A stretch of 64,000 nt of DNA from Channallabes apus (GCA_030522415.1 CM060113.1:3581467-3645466), one strand, 5' to 3'. Positions 44,210 to 55,870 are shown, counted from the stretch's first letter. Numbers and translations are program-made. The notes: generated by a model not told the origin, from the sequence alone.

Positions 44210-44813
44210 GCCTCTTTTCCACTGCATAGTACGGCACAGCACGGTTCAGTACAGCTCACTTCGGTTCGGCTCAGTTCGGCTCGGTTTGCGCTTCCACTGC
44301 AGTTTAGTAACGCTTTAGAGTGGGCGAGGATTATTCACGTGTCGTTATAGTTGCGGCGCCTCTACTGCCGTGACATCATCGTAAACGCGCCACAAACAAA
44401 CACACAACAACGGAGCATATCGACGGCATGGTGTTCTTCATTCTCAGCATGTGGATGTTTTTAACAGCGAGACGAAGGAGTTTGTTTCAAAAGAGGCTGA
44501 TGGCAGCCAAAGAAAAATTTTGGTTAATACAAAAAGGTGCGTGCGATCCTTCTCTGGCTGTTTCTAAATATAGCGGTTCTGTTGTGTCTCGTGTCGCAAG
44601 TTCAGTGACACAGTAATGACGATTTTCTCCGGCCAATCAGTGACCAGCGGAGTTTACACGTCACGTTTTGGTAACGGTTCGGCGCGCTTGGAACCTCGGC
44701 TGAGGTGGTACTAAAAAAAGGACCAGATACCATGTACTGTTCCCAGTGGAAAACCCCCCAAAAGTGAGCTGAACTGAACCGTGTCGTGCCGTACTATGCA
44801 GTGGAAAAGCGCC
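44210..44813. mobile_element. 604-bp inverted-repeat DNA transposon, AT target duplication
   Basis: The left end reads gcctcttttccactgcatag then tacggcacagcacgg. The right end is its reverse complement over about 46 bases with few differences. AT lies directly outside each end (44208-44209 and 44814-44815). The interior has a 62-codon open frame at 44428-44616 without recognised homology, so it seems non-autonomous. A two-base AT duplication fits ISL2EU-type elements, but ends of this kind in fish have also been grouped with other superfamilies; the class is uncertain. Confidence 0.85.
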
Positions 44814-45000
44814 ATTACTCAAGTTCATATGCATGTGAAGGCAGGCGAGCGAATGCTTTTTTCAAAATATAGTGTATTTCGGATGCCCTTAGTATTGTTT
44901 TACAGTGAAACAAACATCAGGAATTATAAAGTGCATCCAAACCTTTGTCTGGTACTGTATGTGCAAACAAACAAATCTATACTTTAACTTTGTTTATCTG

Positions 45001-45123
45001 CGATGGATTGGCACGCTGTCCAGCGTGTACCCTGCCTCGTGCCCTGAGTCTCCTGGGATAGGCTCCAGGTCCCCGCGACCCTAATACAGGATAAAGCGGT
45101 ATAGAAGGTGAATGAATGAATGA
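45001..45123 (+). mobile_element. SINE family A, 3' end only
   Basis: Runs from cgatggattggcacgctgtc through ctcctgggataggctccagg to ggataaagcggtatagaagg and a GAATGAAT tail. It is strongly 5'-truncated but well preserved. Confidence 0.9.
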
Positions 45124-45840
45124 ACTTCGTTTGTGAAATCTTTTGCATAATTTCTTTCTTTATAAGCTTTATGGATGTTTCAGAAAGTGGATCCGTTTAT
45201 CTCAAATGTACCGTTTGTAGCTTTTAATATTTATGTGAGCACTAAAGATAACAGGTAACAATAAATGGATAAAAAGCAGAACGTTTTGTAATTTAATTCA
45301 TATACATTGTAATCATTGGCAAATTTCTGTTCAGCAAGTAGATAAAAATGCTCGAAGACATAAAGTTATAAACATATAATTGGATTTTTTAAAAAGTTGT
45401 AACAGTACCCTTTTTGATTATTTTCCCATTTCAACATAGCCTCGAGTGTTTACTGCTTACATAAGATGATACAGGTTTTAAATGAAGTCATGTATATACT
45501 GTATATATATATATATATCATTTCTTTCTGCACTGAGAGATACCGCTTAGCTCTTCAAGCCCATTTGTTTATAAGTCTTTTGACCTTTTTTATAAAACAC
45601 ATCTAGGAATCCACATCAAAGTTTTGCTCTACTGGATTATATATTAATCATGGGATTTTTGTGTATTAATGTAAAAGTATCAGCCATTTTTCTTTCCTAG
45701 CAAGGCTAAAAACTCTGGAGACCCTAAAAAAATTTGCATGGACACCTACACACACGGCTCTTGACTAGCCTCGTTCTCATTCAGATCCAGTTAATAAATG
45801 CACTTGTTATTTTTTTTTTGTGCTTGCTATAACAAGCTTT

Positions 45841-45883
<43 letters not shown>

Positions 45884-46617
45884 GCAATTATCATCCTGGA
45901 TAAATATTTCTCTCCATCAGGCGTTTACTCGCACTCTGTCAGTCCCGCGGCTGTAAGCACGGACTCCTACGCAGTTCACGTTCAAAGTGTACGCCTCTGT
46001 GACACGGATCAGGTTAGAGCACGAACGGCAGCCGCATCTGTAGTGTTAAAGTTACGATTCAGCTGTTGATTTTTGCCATTTGTTGTTCTGTTGATTAACT
46101 TTCCTTGAGTCGATATCGTCCTATAGACCTACAATGGAGCTCAGTGTTGCTTCTGCTACAGCATTTCTGTTCATGAGAATTCCAGCTTAGTTGTGTCAGA
46201 CTCCAGGGAAATTCTAAGAAGACAGGCATGTTTTCCTTTTCTTTAGAACGTTTCTTTTCAAACACAATCTCATCTCAGTTGTTTAGAATGATCATATTTC
46301 CATAGCACAATAAAACATCCAAAACTTCTTTAATTCTCCATTTGCATCTCATGAGATCTCAACGAGAAGCCTGCGGGCACTTCTTCATTCAAGTACTGTA
46401 AGTTCTCTCACACCCGTTCTATTCCTTTCTGGCATACAAGCAGGATTTAAAGATTGTAATTATTGTGTGATTCCGTTAACAATGGTTCAGAAGAATTCGT
46501 TCTAATTGAGTATTTTCAAATGAACAAAGTGCACATTGTAGAGACAAACTCTTTCATAACCAGGGCGAGTCCATTAATATTTAATTCTCTCGATTGGGGC
46601 AGGAACTACGAGGTTCT
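45124..46617. other. Anonymous DNA with a (CA)n tract
   Basis: (CA)n at 45843-45879. A weak open, exon-like segment follows at about 45922-46015 (ccatcag acceptor, cag/gttaga donor) without recognised homology. No mobile element ends. Confidence 0.4.
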
Positions 46618-46790
46618 CTTGTGGGTTAGCGGTTAGTGTTCTGCTTTCTGCGCCATGGCCTGGGGTTCAGTTCCTGGTGAGGGAGCTCGGCCCAGACACT
46701 GGAACCTGCACAAACCAGCGCACTCTTGGGTAAAAAGGGCAAGTTGTGTCCCGAACGGCATCTGGTGTAAAGCAGTTACCCTAAAAAATG
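46618..46790 (+). mobile_element. SINE family C
   Basis: Contains gtgggttagcggttagtgtt, gcctggggttcagttcctgg, gacactggaacctgcacaaa and ggcaagttgtgtcccgaacg, followed by gcatctggtgtaaa. This is the order of a widespread fish tRNA-headed SINE. The same 3' block forms the outer copy at 29371-29730. Confidence 0.75.
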
Positions 46791-47096
46791 CCTCTATGGA
46801 ACCCTTTGTCCAAAACTTTATACTGTACTTTTCTTCTCCTGTAAAACTTGGGTACTAAGTTCTTGTAGAACTAAAGATCTGGAGAACACATACATTTACT
46901 CAATAGATCCTTTAAATCCTTTACATTTGTAAAAAACCTTCTTATCCTACATTTTACTAAAATCTTTCTAAGTTACCTCATGAAGCTCAAATATACATAT
47001 ATAATTGTCTGGTAACGAGTTATACGTACCCACTGTGTAAACTCATGTTTTTGGTTCAAATTAATGATTTAAAATGAAGTGTTCCAAACAAATTCA
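46791..47096. other. Nothing recognised
   Basis: AT-rich anonymous sequence. Confidence 0.4.
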
Positions 47097-47549
47097 CAGG
47101 GTGGGTGAAAAATAACTAGGCATTAAAAATTGGTAATAAAGTCCAAATGTATTGAAACAAATTGTGCATGTACTTTATTAGACAGGAAAATGAAAGCAAA
47201 TCTTTAAATTTCACCGTAGGCACTGGTGGCATCAACGAGTTCAATCAAACGGCCGGGGATGGAATGCACGACTTCTTCTTCGATGGGAAGTCGTTTGGCA
47301 TATTGCTGAGAGCCTCCTGAATTCGTGCCCCCAAGTCCTCCAGTGTGTCCTCCAGCATGTTCCAGCACGTTGGCATTTGGCTGGGACGACGCGGACCCCA
47401 TGAATGGCCTCCAGGAAGTCCAGATCTTTGCACACTGGAGGACTTGGAGGCACTACATATACAAGTCCAATTAGTTTCAACAAATTAGATTTAGAAATAT
47501 GGACTTTATTACCAATTTTTACTTCCTAGTTTCCCTTTCACCCACCTTG
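47097..47549 (-). mobile_element. 453-bp miniature mariner-derived element
   Basis: Ends are inverted repeats of about 52 bases: left cagggtgggtgaaaaataac, right (reverse complement) caaggtgggtgaaagggaaa, both running into aaaaattggtaataaagtcc. Right flank begins TA; left flank ends CA, so a TA target duplication may have decayed. The interior is a shrunken transposase gene: two frames on the minus strand give TLEDLGARIQEALSNMPNDF and then EVVHSIPGRLIELVDATSAY, close to the usual C-terminal tail of a mariner-like transposase with a frameshift between. It is thus an internal-deletion derivative. Confidence 0.85.
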
Positions 47550-47589
47550 TATACAACACGGACACTTACTGTATGACTAGTAACCACAA

Positions 47590-47780
47590 GACATGGTGAC
47601 GTCGTGGTTAGGACTGTGACCTCACATCTCCATGGTCGAGGGTTCGAGGGTTGCTCTGTGTGTGTGTGTGATTCCCATGTTCTCCATGTGCTTGGTGGGT
47701 TTCATCTGGGTACTCTGGTTTCCTCAAAAGTTATGCAGATTCTGCTAATTGGCATTTCCAAATTTCCTGTAGTGTGTAAA

Positions 47781-47812
<32 letters not shown>

Positions 47813-47904
47813 ACATGAGATGAAGTGGCAGCCAGTCAAGGCTGTACTATGCCTCACCTCATGTGTAAAGTCTCCTGGGATATGCTCCAGGCTTCCTGTG
47901 AACC
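47590..47904 (+). mobile_element. SINE family A, degenerate
   Basis: Head acatggtgacgtcgtggtta, ggttcgagggttgctctgtg, ccatgttctccatgtgcttg, ctaattggcatttccaaatt, a TG run at 47780-47806, and tctcctgggatatgctccag. No tail: the next bases switch to a reversed SINE head. Confidence 0.78.
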
Positions 47905-47958
47905 AAATCCTGGAGGTGCAAGACGATGTTCCTAACCACTAAGCCACCGTTGCCGCCT
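47905..47958 (-). mobile_element. SINE family A head fragment, reversed
   Basis: On the minus strand it reads ggcggcaacggtggcttagt, ggttaggaacatcgtcttgc and acctccagg. Only the first ~54 bases of the element are present, joined tail-to-tail with the plus-strand copy. Confidence 0.75.
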
Positions 47959-48281
47959 ACTTATAAGCATTTTATGAATAAATTTGTTCACAACCTGACT
48001 GATACAGTAAATCAGGTTCCAAAAGATTATTGAGATTTATGGATTAGCACAAGACCATTATATATATAGTTCCCCCCCCCCCACCTCCCCTCATTTAAGA
48101 ATCATTTCATGTAAAAAATTTTTACTTTTAAGGTCAAGAGTGCTGAAAATGACAATATGGTAAATAAATGGTGAAAATGCAACTGGACAAAATCTATGGA
48201 GAATGCAGATCAGCGATTGATGATACCACAGAGATACCATATATTTCCATCTAGTGTAGGGTGCCATTACTTTAATCATAT

Positions 48282-48323
48282 GACATGCAGATTAGGATAA
48301 TTGATGTTCCCAAAAATTGCCCA

Positions 48324-48363
<40 letters not shown>
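48282..48363 (+). mobile_element. SINE family A middle fragment with (TG)n
   Basis: gacatgcagattaggataat, tgatgttcccaaaaattgcc, catagtg, then a 37-base TG run that has grown from the SINE's own gtgtgtg segment. Confidence 0.7.
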
Positions 48364-48364
<1 letters not shown>

Positions 48365-48882
48365 GAGTTCAAAAACGTTCAAAACGTTTGGCTGACACCA
48401 AAATATTAATATTAATATTAGTATTAAGTAAAAATGAATTCCTGTAAAGCCAGCCTGGCATCAGGGGTTTAACCCACTGCACACTGATAATAAATCAAAT
48501 TCTTCTTTCTAAATAGAAAAAAATCTCTAAAATCATTAAAAATCACTGTATTTTAAAAAATGCCGTTACGTACAGTATTTGAATTCTTTGACGTTAAGAT
48601 CCGAGACATAAAAACGAAGCACCTTGAAGAGCGAAACAACCCAGGACACTTCTAAAGTAACCCCAGGCCACACAATAAGCTACTGTTTAAACTTTCTGCA
48701 CTATTGTGTCATGTTTTTTTTTTTTTGTGTGCAGGATAGGATGGGAATAATAGGATTACAGGCTCTAAGCTTGTGTCAGAATAGATTTAAGACTCTGTGC
48801 GTGGCCATGGGGATTGCTTAAACACTCCTCTCCAATCTAGGAAACCTAAGCCTCTCCTTACCGACGGAATAAAGAATACAAA

Positions 48883-48922
<40 letters not shown>

Positions 48923-48936
48923 TATCCACACACTCC

Positions 48937-48988
<52 letters not shown>

Positions 48989-49914
48989 TAAGTTGAATTT
49001 TGGGGGAAAAAATGGAGGAAAATATAAAGAACCCAAAATGCACAATGGGTTGATTGAGCACCGTCTTGCAGACGTGGGTTGCGTACGCGCCTTTGTTTCC
49101 GGTGAAAGGAAGTTAATTAGTGCACACACAGAGGGAGAACGTATTGATGTTTGGGAAAAGCTGTCATATCTGACACTATCAAGCCATGAATACAGGAAAA
49201 AAAAAATAAATAAATGAATACAGCAAGGTTACAGTCAAAACGCACAAAACTGGCTCGAGAGCTTGTGAAAAGGATTAGCTTGTTTAGATTATCTGTAAAG
49301 TCCTTCAAGCTCTCTCGGCTCTCTGTGTCTTTCTCTTTCTTACCGACTTAAATCCCTTTCAACCTTTGACCCGGAATCAAAGACTTAGTCCATCACCGTA
49401 AGCTCGCAGCATCGACTAAAGATCCCTGACTGAAGCCTTCACCTTCTCAAGCATCAAAAATAAGCTCACTCTCCTTGATTACGTTTATTTTCCCCATAGT
49501 GCATTAAAGCGATCTAACAATAACGACCTTGCTCTTCTTCTCTCTCTTTCCCTCTCTCTCTCTCTCTCCCGCTCTCTGTATCTCTCTTTTTTTTATGCAA
49601 GCATTATGTCATCACCTCCGCATTTTAAATTTTACTGTTAAACCTTTAACCACACGGTGTAACCACAGGATGTTCGAGTCCTCGCGTTTTTTTCCCACTG
49701 ACTCTGTTGTTGAGAATTCACCTCGAGTAGACTTTTTTTTTTTTTTTTTTTTAATAATTCATATGTTCAGCTTGGAAAAGCGTCTTAATAAAGAATCGTT
49801 CGAGCTTCAGATCATCACTCATGGCCCGGGCATCAATCATAAGCGAAACAGTGCAGCCGTGACAAATAGCTAAAATCCACACATGGCAAACCCGGGCGTT
49901 AGCTTAGCCACAAA

Positions 49915-49951
<37 letters not shown>

Positions 49952-50198
49952 CTCCCCAGTCGTAAATTTCTGTATAATGGTGTGTGTATATAGAGTAACT
50001 AATGTCAGTGTCAACAACACAGTAGTGTGATGGAGCAGCGTTTAGAGCTTCCCAAAGGGGTTTATTTATTTTTCTATAACGTCACTCCATTATTTTATAT
50101 AAAACAAATCAGACTTTTTTTTTATACATTTTTACCCATATGAACGAATTCACATTATAGTGGCTATGAAAAGGTCATACTTTCATCAGAACTCCTTT

Positions 50199-50250
<52 letters not shown>

Positions 50251-50399
50251 TCTCAGAAATTTAAACACAACTTGTCATGTCAATCAAGGAGAGGATTATT
50301 TTGCTTTTATGGAAGGAGTCTCCAGTTTCAAAGCTCTTTCACAGTTAGACATGAAGCTGTTTGGTTTTCCAACATGAGACTGTAGGAATGTAGTTCTTT

Positions 50400-50434
<35 letters not shown>

Positions 50435-50935
50435 ACTTCAGAAAGTAATTACAGTCACCATGGTAACCCAAGACATAACTAGGACTAATTGTGTCTACAA
50501 ACAGATTTAAACGTACGATGTGTTATTCTTTAATAAATGAAAATGTTGTATCGCTGCAACGGCATTGTTGATTAATTAACTACTAATGACTTATGATGTT
50601 TATTTTCAGTAACAATATGTAGGTAAACAAGTAAAACTTTAATTACTTGCAGTTGTTACGGAATAGCTGCTTTATTCTTTATTTTGTGTATGCGCACATA
50701 TTTATAAACATCTTAAAATATTTTCTTTCATCATAGTATTATTTTTACAAACAATTCAAGCTGTTGCTTTTACGGAATTATTGCTCCTTTTTATAATAAA
50801 ATTTTATTGCCAAATTTAACAAATATACAGGATGTTGGTTGTTGGTGATGTCAGAAAAAAAACAAACAAACAAAAAAAAACTATTTTTCACAATAACCAT
50901 TTAAAAAGTATCAAATATTTTCTTATGTACAGAAC
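48364..50935. other. Anonymous DNA rich in simple repeats
   Basis: Tracts: (CA)n 48883-48919, (CT)n 48932-48954, (CA)n 48954-48986, (CT)n near 49538-49568, (T)n 49733-49752, (TG)n 49917-49949, (TC)n 50202-50244 and (ATT)n 50403-50432. No exon or mobile element recognised. Confidence 0.55.
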
Positions 50936-51105
50936 TGGTGATTTAGTGGTTAGCGCTGTTGCCTCACACCTTCAGGGTAGTGGGTTAGACTCTCACCTCC
51001 GGTCTGTCTGTCTGTGTGTGTGTGTAGGGGGGGGGGGAGGGGGGGTTGCATGTCCTCCTAATGCTTGGTGTGTTTACTCTGGGTTCCTCCCACATTCCAA
51101 AAGAC
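50936..51105 (+). mobile_element. SINE family A, degenerate 5' part
   Basis: Head ctggtgatttagtggttagc, gctgttgcctcacaccttca, then a TG run that turns into a G-rich run (51028-51046), and catgtcctcctaatgcttgg. The 3' half is missing. Confidence 0.72.
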
Positions 51106-51920
51106 CTTGTATGGGAGGACAGATGATTATGTCCATATTGTCCATCCTTCTTCTGTGGTCTTCAGATTCCTGAACAAACAACGAGATGGCAATTTGTCTG
51201 CAGAATGAGATAAACACCATTTTTGCTAATTATTTTCCTCAGGCACACAAGGTTATCTATAAAAATCGCTATCCTGTGTATTCTTGTTTTAGAAGTTGTG
51301 AATGATCACTAGCACTTGTTTTGCTGCATTTGGGTGCTTGATGAACATTAGAAAAAAAAAAAAAAACAATAAGCAAAGAAATAAGGCTACAAGACACTCG
51401 AGAGACATGTGATTGGTTTGTGTACTAGAGACATGAGATACATGTGTTGTGTGTGGAAGGTTGTCATGTTTGCTACACGCCGGCTCGTTCACTAACCCCT
51501 GACATATACGGCATACGGTTGGTTGATTCCCCATGACAAGGTCCTGTTCCAGACTGAAACTTAAACCAGTAGACCAGGACGCTGATGATGCTGTAAACTG
51601 AAGTTCTTGCATTGTTTGTAACGTTTCCCTTTTTTTTTTTTAACTTTTCTCCTTTTTTTCCAACTAAAAACTGACAAAACGGAGATATCTCATTTTTGCT
51701 GTCAAACTGTTCAGGTGCATTACTGTATATTGTGCTTTAATTCTACTTTAATCCAAATATAAGACTTGTACTTATTACCTAAATTAATGTAGGAACCATG
51801 AATGAAGTTACCCAAATTTATTGACTAACTTTGACTAATTGATTTATTTCCCTTAATATCACTGGAGTGTTACAGGACAGTGTGTGTATCCAGTACAGTA
51901 TGAGTCACTGGGACGACTCG
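51106..51920. other. Nothing recognised
   Basis: Anonymous sequence with an A run at 51352-51366 and a T run near 51630-51641. Confidence 0.4.
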
Positions 51921-52197
51921 TCACCCCACGTCCACGGCATGGATGCTATAACGTACTGAAGTGTATAAACCATGTGACTGTAAACCCTGATAAATGTTCT
52001 TCCACATCTCCAATATTTCACCCACGGCAACCCGAGCCTCCGGTTCTTTCCCCAAACCAGTGATTATAAATAGAATCGTATTGTATTTTGCTAAATTGCG
52101 ATCTCTCGGTGGTTTCTCCTGTGTTTCCTCCCACTCGCACTCACACCCGGCTGTCCGGTCCACGCTGTAAAAATGCTTGCGGTGCACAAAGTTTGTT
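51921..52197 (-). other. Candidate coding segment on the minus strand (unproven)
   Basis: An open frame of about 90 codons, free of simple repeats, reads in part GCECEWEETQEKPPRD, LAKYNTILFIITGLGKEPEA and VGEILEMWKNIYQGLQSHGL, ending HAVDVG before a stop. A possible splice acceptor (gtgcttgcag) precedes it at 52198-52207. Composition is protein-like and unlike the mobile elements here. I do not recognise the family, and no partner exons were found, so it may be a chance open frame, a decayed gene or a lone exon. Confidence 0.25.
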
Positions 52198-52223
52198 CTG
52201 CAAGCACTTAACTCCCAGAGCAT

Positions 52224-53411
52224 GGGTAATGTTCTATCAGATGTTCGTTACTACTCAGCAGCAATCTTTGTCAAACTTTCTGAGCAGCATTCTGTATCCT
52301 CTCTGTCTTCATCCCCCCCCCCCCCTCCCTCCCTCCCTCCCTCCCCTCTCATTCGCTCTCTATCAACCAGACGCATCTCTCTATAGGACATCCATCTCTT
52401 TGACAACAATTTATGCAGCCAATACTTTTTTTTCTGCATAACACAAGCAAATGGGTGATGGCGGGTCTTGGCTAGGTCAATGTTTTGTCATTGCAAAAGA
52501 AAATGGATGCACAAACAACCAGGCAAATTACCACCTTGTTTTCCGTCAGCCTCCATTCATGATTTTTTAAAGTTTTTTTTTTATTTTTTTGTGACAGCTT
52601 CTAGAAAGAAGCTTGGAGAAAGTACTTGGGATTAAAAAAAAAAGCAGTCTACAGTAACCCAACACAGTAAAGGTGCTGCTTTGCCTGGAGCATCGCTGAA
52701 AACTGAAGTGTGAGCTGGATGCACTCTAACCTGTGTAGACTTCTAAAGAGGAAAACAATACGCAGAATTTTTTTTTCCCAATTTCTTTCTTTTTTTTTTT
52801 GAAACAATGAAAAACCCAAAGTTTGGAAAAGAAACCTTCTCAAAAATATTAAAACAGAATGCACGTCTAAATCAGGTTTGTACAATAAGCTTTAGCACCA
52901 AAAAACCAAAAACAAAAACAACATCAAACCGATGCCGAGTCTGGAGTCGTTTGTTTTATTGAAAAATAAAATATGTTAAAAATCCCCTGAAACTACTGGT
53001 GATGTGATTCAACCTAATCAGGTAGCGACAGCCTTTTGAATTTTGCTTTATCATCCCGAGATGTCGTTGGTTAAAGGTAAGATCTGATGGATTAAGCCGT
53101 GCGCGGGAACAGTCGGCGTGATCATTACGGAGAGATAGGGATGTCGTTATCTCCGGCACCATCGTGCTCTGGAAGTTAAAATAATTATCCTGAATGAAAA
53201 AGAGGTTCGTGTTCGGTGTTCCGCAAAGACATCGTTAGGGTCGGTGAAGAAATGTTCTGGGAGGAACTGCACTCAGTTCTTATGTGTGTGTGTGTGTGTG
53301 TGTGTGTGAGACTCAGGATCAGATTTATTGCCAAGCAGGTTTTCACATACAAGGAATTTGTCTTGGTAATGCGGCACAATGTGTTAAATATACTGTACAA
53401 ATATACAACAG
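52224..53411. other. Anonymous DNA
   Basis: Contains a C/CCCT-rich run at 52312-52348, T runs near 52573-52588 and 52789-52800, and (TG)n at 53283-53308. No gene recognised. Confidence 0.45.
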
Positions 53412-53788
53412 GGGGGCGTGGTGTAGTGGTTAGCACTGTCGCCTTGCACCTCCAGGGTCTGGGTTCGATTCCCCGGCCAGGCTCGATTCCCGTCTCTGTG
53501 TGCATGGAGTTTGCATGTTCTCCCCGTGCTTGGTGGGTTTCCTCCGGGTACTCCGGTTTCCTCCCACAGTCCAAAGATATGCAGGTTAGGCTAATTGGCG
53601 TTCCTAAATTGCCCGTAGTGTGTGATTGGGTGTGTGAGTGTGTGTATGTGTGTGGATGGATCCTGCGATGGATTGGCCCCCTGTCCAGGGTGTAACCCGC
53701 CTAGTGCCCGAAGTCTCCTGGGATAGGCCACAGGTCCCCGCGACCCTGAACACAGGATTAAGCGGTATAGAAAATGAATGAATGAATG
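53412..53788 (+). mobile_element. SINE family A, full length, young subfamily
   Basis: Nearly identical to the copy at 38554-38931, including the duplicated B-box region. It differs by a few substitutions and a ggatggatcc variant after the TG stretch. Tail GAATGAATGAATG. The flanks atacaacag (53403-53411) and atacgacag (53789-53797) form a 9-base target duplication with one mismatch. Confidence 0.93.
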
Positions 53789-53940
53789 ATACGACAGAAC
53801 AAAAGCAAAAAAGAAAGAAGTACAACAAAATGTACGAAAATCGTAGAAAGGGGGGAAAAATGTATTCAGTTTTGTATCGCAATTCTGATGTGTGGCTCCA
53901 CTGACTCCAAAATCGTAATTATTAATTTATAATTGCATTT

Positions 53941-53991
<51 letters not shown>
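53941..53991 (+). repeat. (CA)n microsatellite
   Basis: A CA run of about 50 bases, continuous with the reversed SINE fragment that follows, where it replaces the element's own CA-rich segment. Confidence 0.95.
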
Positions 53992-53994
<3 letters not shown>

Positions 53995-54103
53995 TATGGG
54001 CAATTCAGAAATGCCAATTAACCAAATCTGCATGTCTTTGGACTGTGGGAGGAAACCAGAGTACCCAGAGGAAACCCACCTGCAAACTCCATGCACACAA
54101 ATA
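53992..54103 (-). mobile_element. SINE family A middle fragment, reversed
   Basis: On the minus strand: gtgtgcatggagtttgcagg, gggtttcctctgggtactct, ggtttcctcccacagtccaa, agacatgcagatttggttaa and ttggcatttctgaattgccc. Head and tail are missing. Confidence 0.82.
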
Positions 54104-54320
54104 CTGTATACAGTATATGATATATACATGCTGGCATGCGGGCACAGGCTGGTGAGCAGTGGCGGTAGGCAAAGTGGCGTGTGCTTGCGGCTGTCCTTGC
54201 CCCAGTGATCAAAGGGCGGAATACCATTCACAAATTTGAAGTCCTTCGTTAATGTAAATTATAAATAAAAAATATATATATATTAATATATATACATATA
54301 AAATATATATACATATATAA
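54104..54320. other. Nothing recognised; AT-rich 3' half
   Basis: The last 60 bases are a degenerate TA/ATA tract. Confidence 0.5.
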
Positions 54321-54625
54321 GTAAAATATACAGTATAATGAGTGCAGTCCCGTACAACCAATAACATTGCTACTGTATTTTTGACGATAAATTTCTGCCG
54401 ACCACAGCTGCCAGTTTTATACCGTAAAATTTACGGTTTATTTATAAACCGTAGAAAAAAATATTAAAATCCGTAAAATATACAGTATAATGAGTGCAGT
54501 CCCGTACAACCAATAATGTTGCTACTGTATTTTTACGGTAGAATTCTGGTAACCACAGCTGACAGTTTTTTACTGTAAAATTTACGGTTTATTTTTTACA
54601 GAGCAGATATTTTTCTGATTTTTAA
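54321..54625 (+). repeat. 152-bp tandem duplication with 'ccgtaaaatttacgg' motif
   Basis: Unit 1 (54321-54472) and unit 2 (54473-54625) both begin gtaaaatatacagtataatg, agtgcagtcccgtacaacca, and share gctactgtatttttNacg, ccacagctg and gtaaaatttacggtttat. The motif ACCGTAAAATTTACGGT at 54421-54437 is an 8-base inverted repeat around one base. The wording matches a repeat common in fish that often occurs in tandem; its class is uncertain. Confidence 0.88.
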
Positions 54626-55642
54626 ACTCTATCAACAAAGGTTTAGTAAAATATAAACTGATGCTTCATGATATTAGTAACAAATACCTTCTCTGAGAGT
54701 TTCCTTTTTATAAATACAGTATATCATAAATTTTACTGCAATAAACCATATTTTCATATGTTTTTAACTGTTAAATTTAAGGTCTTACTCTGTAAAACTA
54801 ATTACAGTTTTTCATTGACTCAGTTTTAGTTGAGTTTTTCGGCTGCATGTTGTTGCCATTACCTAGTGGACAAACGGAAATCAAATCACACACACTTTAC
54901 AGTATAACCTTGGACTGTTACAGAGTGCTGGCACTGGAGACTCCTTCCATAAATGTTAAAACTACTGATACCATATCAGCAGGTGTGTTTACACCGACCC
55001 TAAAATTCCACTAATAATGGAATCATTGCCCAATCAGAATATAACTGCATCTCATAAACACTTCAGTGGGAACAGTCTCACGAGATCCAGCCTGATCTGC
55101 TCAATAAATAGACACATAAACATTTCCGATCTGACACTCAAGTCAAAAGAAAATCTTTCTTCCTGCACGTTTGCACCACAATGGGGTAACATCAGGAGAT
55201 GTGATGAATTTCCAGGAGGATCTTCCAATTAAACTTCACTTCCTAATCGGGAAACTTCATAAGAATGAAGTCTTTACCTTAGACCTTCATCCACCGGGTC
55301 TGTGACTGAGCACTGACTGGCCGGCATTTCATATATAATAAAGCATCTAACCAATCATAGATGAAATCAAGTTATTGTAGCCAATCATAACACAGAAGGC
55401 GGGATCCTTCGGAAAAGAAGGGAAGCCTAAACTAACCTCAATGTTGGAGAAAGATTTTTTTTCTTCTCCTTCTTCTGCTGTTGAGGGAAATGAATCGACA
55501 CTTTCCGGAAAATCAGATTTGGTGATTCTAATGATGATGTAATGTTTAATATAGTAATACATTATAATATCATTTACATGCATGTTCATGAGTGCAAAAT
55601 ATACTATATATATTTTTTTATCTCTTTGTTTATCTCTATGCC

Positions 55643-55645
<3 letters not shown>
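54626..55645. other. Anonymous DNA; worn continuation of the 'taaaattta' repeat
   Basis: Words such as cagtatatcataaattttac and ctgttaaatttaaggtctta at 54715-54800 suggest more decayed units of the preceding repeat. The rest is anonymous. Confidence 0.4.
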
Positions 55646-55712
<67 letters not shown>

Positions 55713-55733
55713 AAAAGAGAGAGAGAGAGGGAG
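55646..55733 (+). repeat. (TG)n-(GA)n compound microsatellite
   Basis: About 57 bases of TG followed by GAGAGA/GAAAAA. Confidence 0.95.
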
Positions 55734-55868
55734 CCCAATGTCTCGTGGAGCTTTAAACATGTCAGCTTTGATGTTGTAGCTTTGATGTTATAAAGGTTAG
55801 AATATTATGGTGAGGTGTTAAGGTTAGAGTTAGGCGAAGCATTATATATCTACAATAGACATATCCAA

Positions 55869-55870
<2 letters not shown>

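Noticed and set aside
53216..53695. Plus-strand open frame of 159 codons
   Set aside because: Crosses a TG microsatellite and a SINE; the shared words with other SINE copies show it is non-coding.
55347..55760. Minus-strand open frame of 137 codons with a Thr-His repeat
   Set aside because: The repeat is translation of a CA microsatellite; the rest has no recognised domain.
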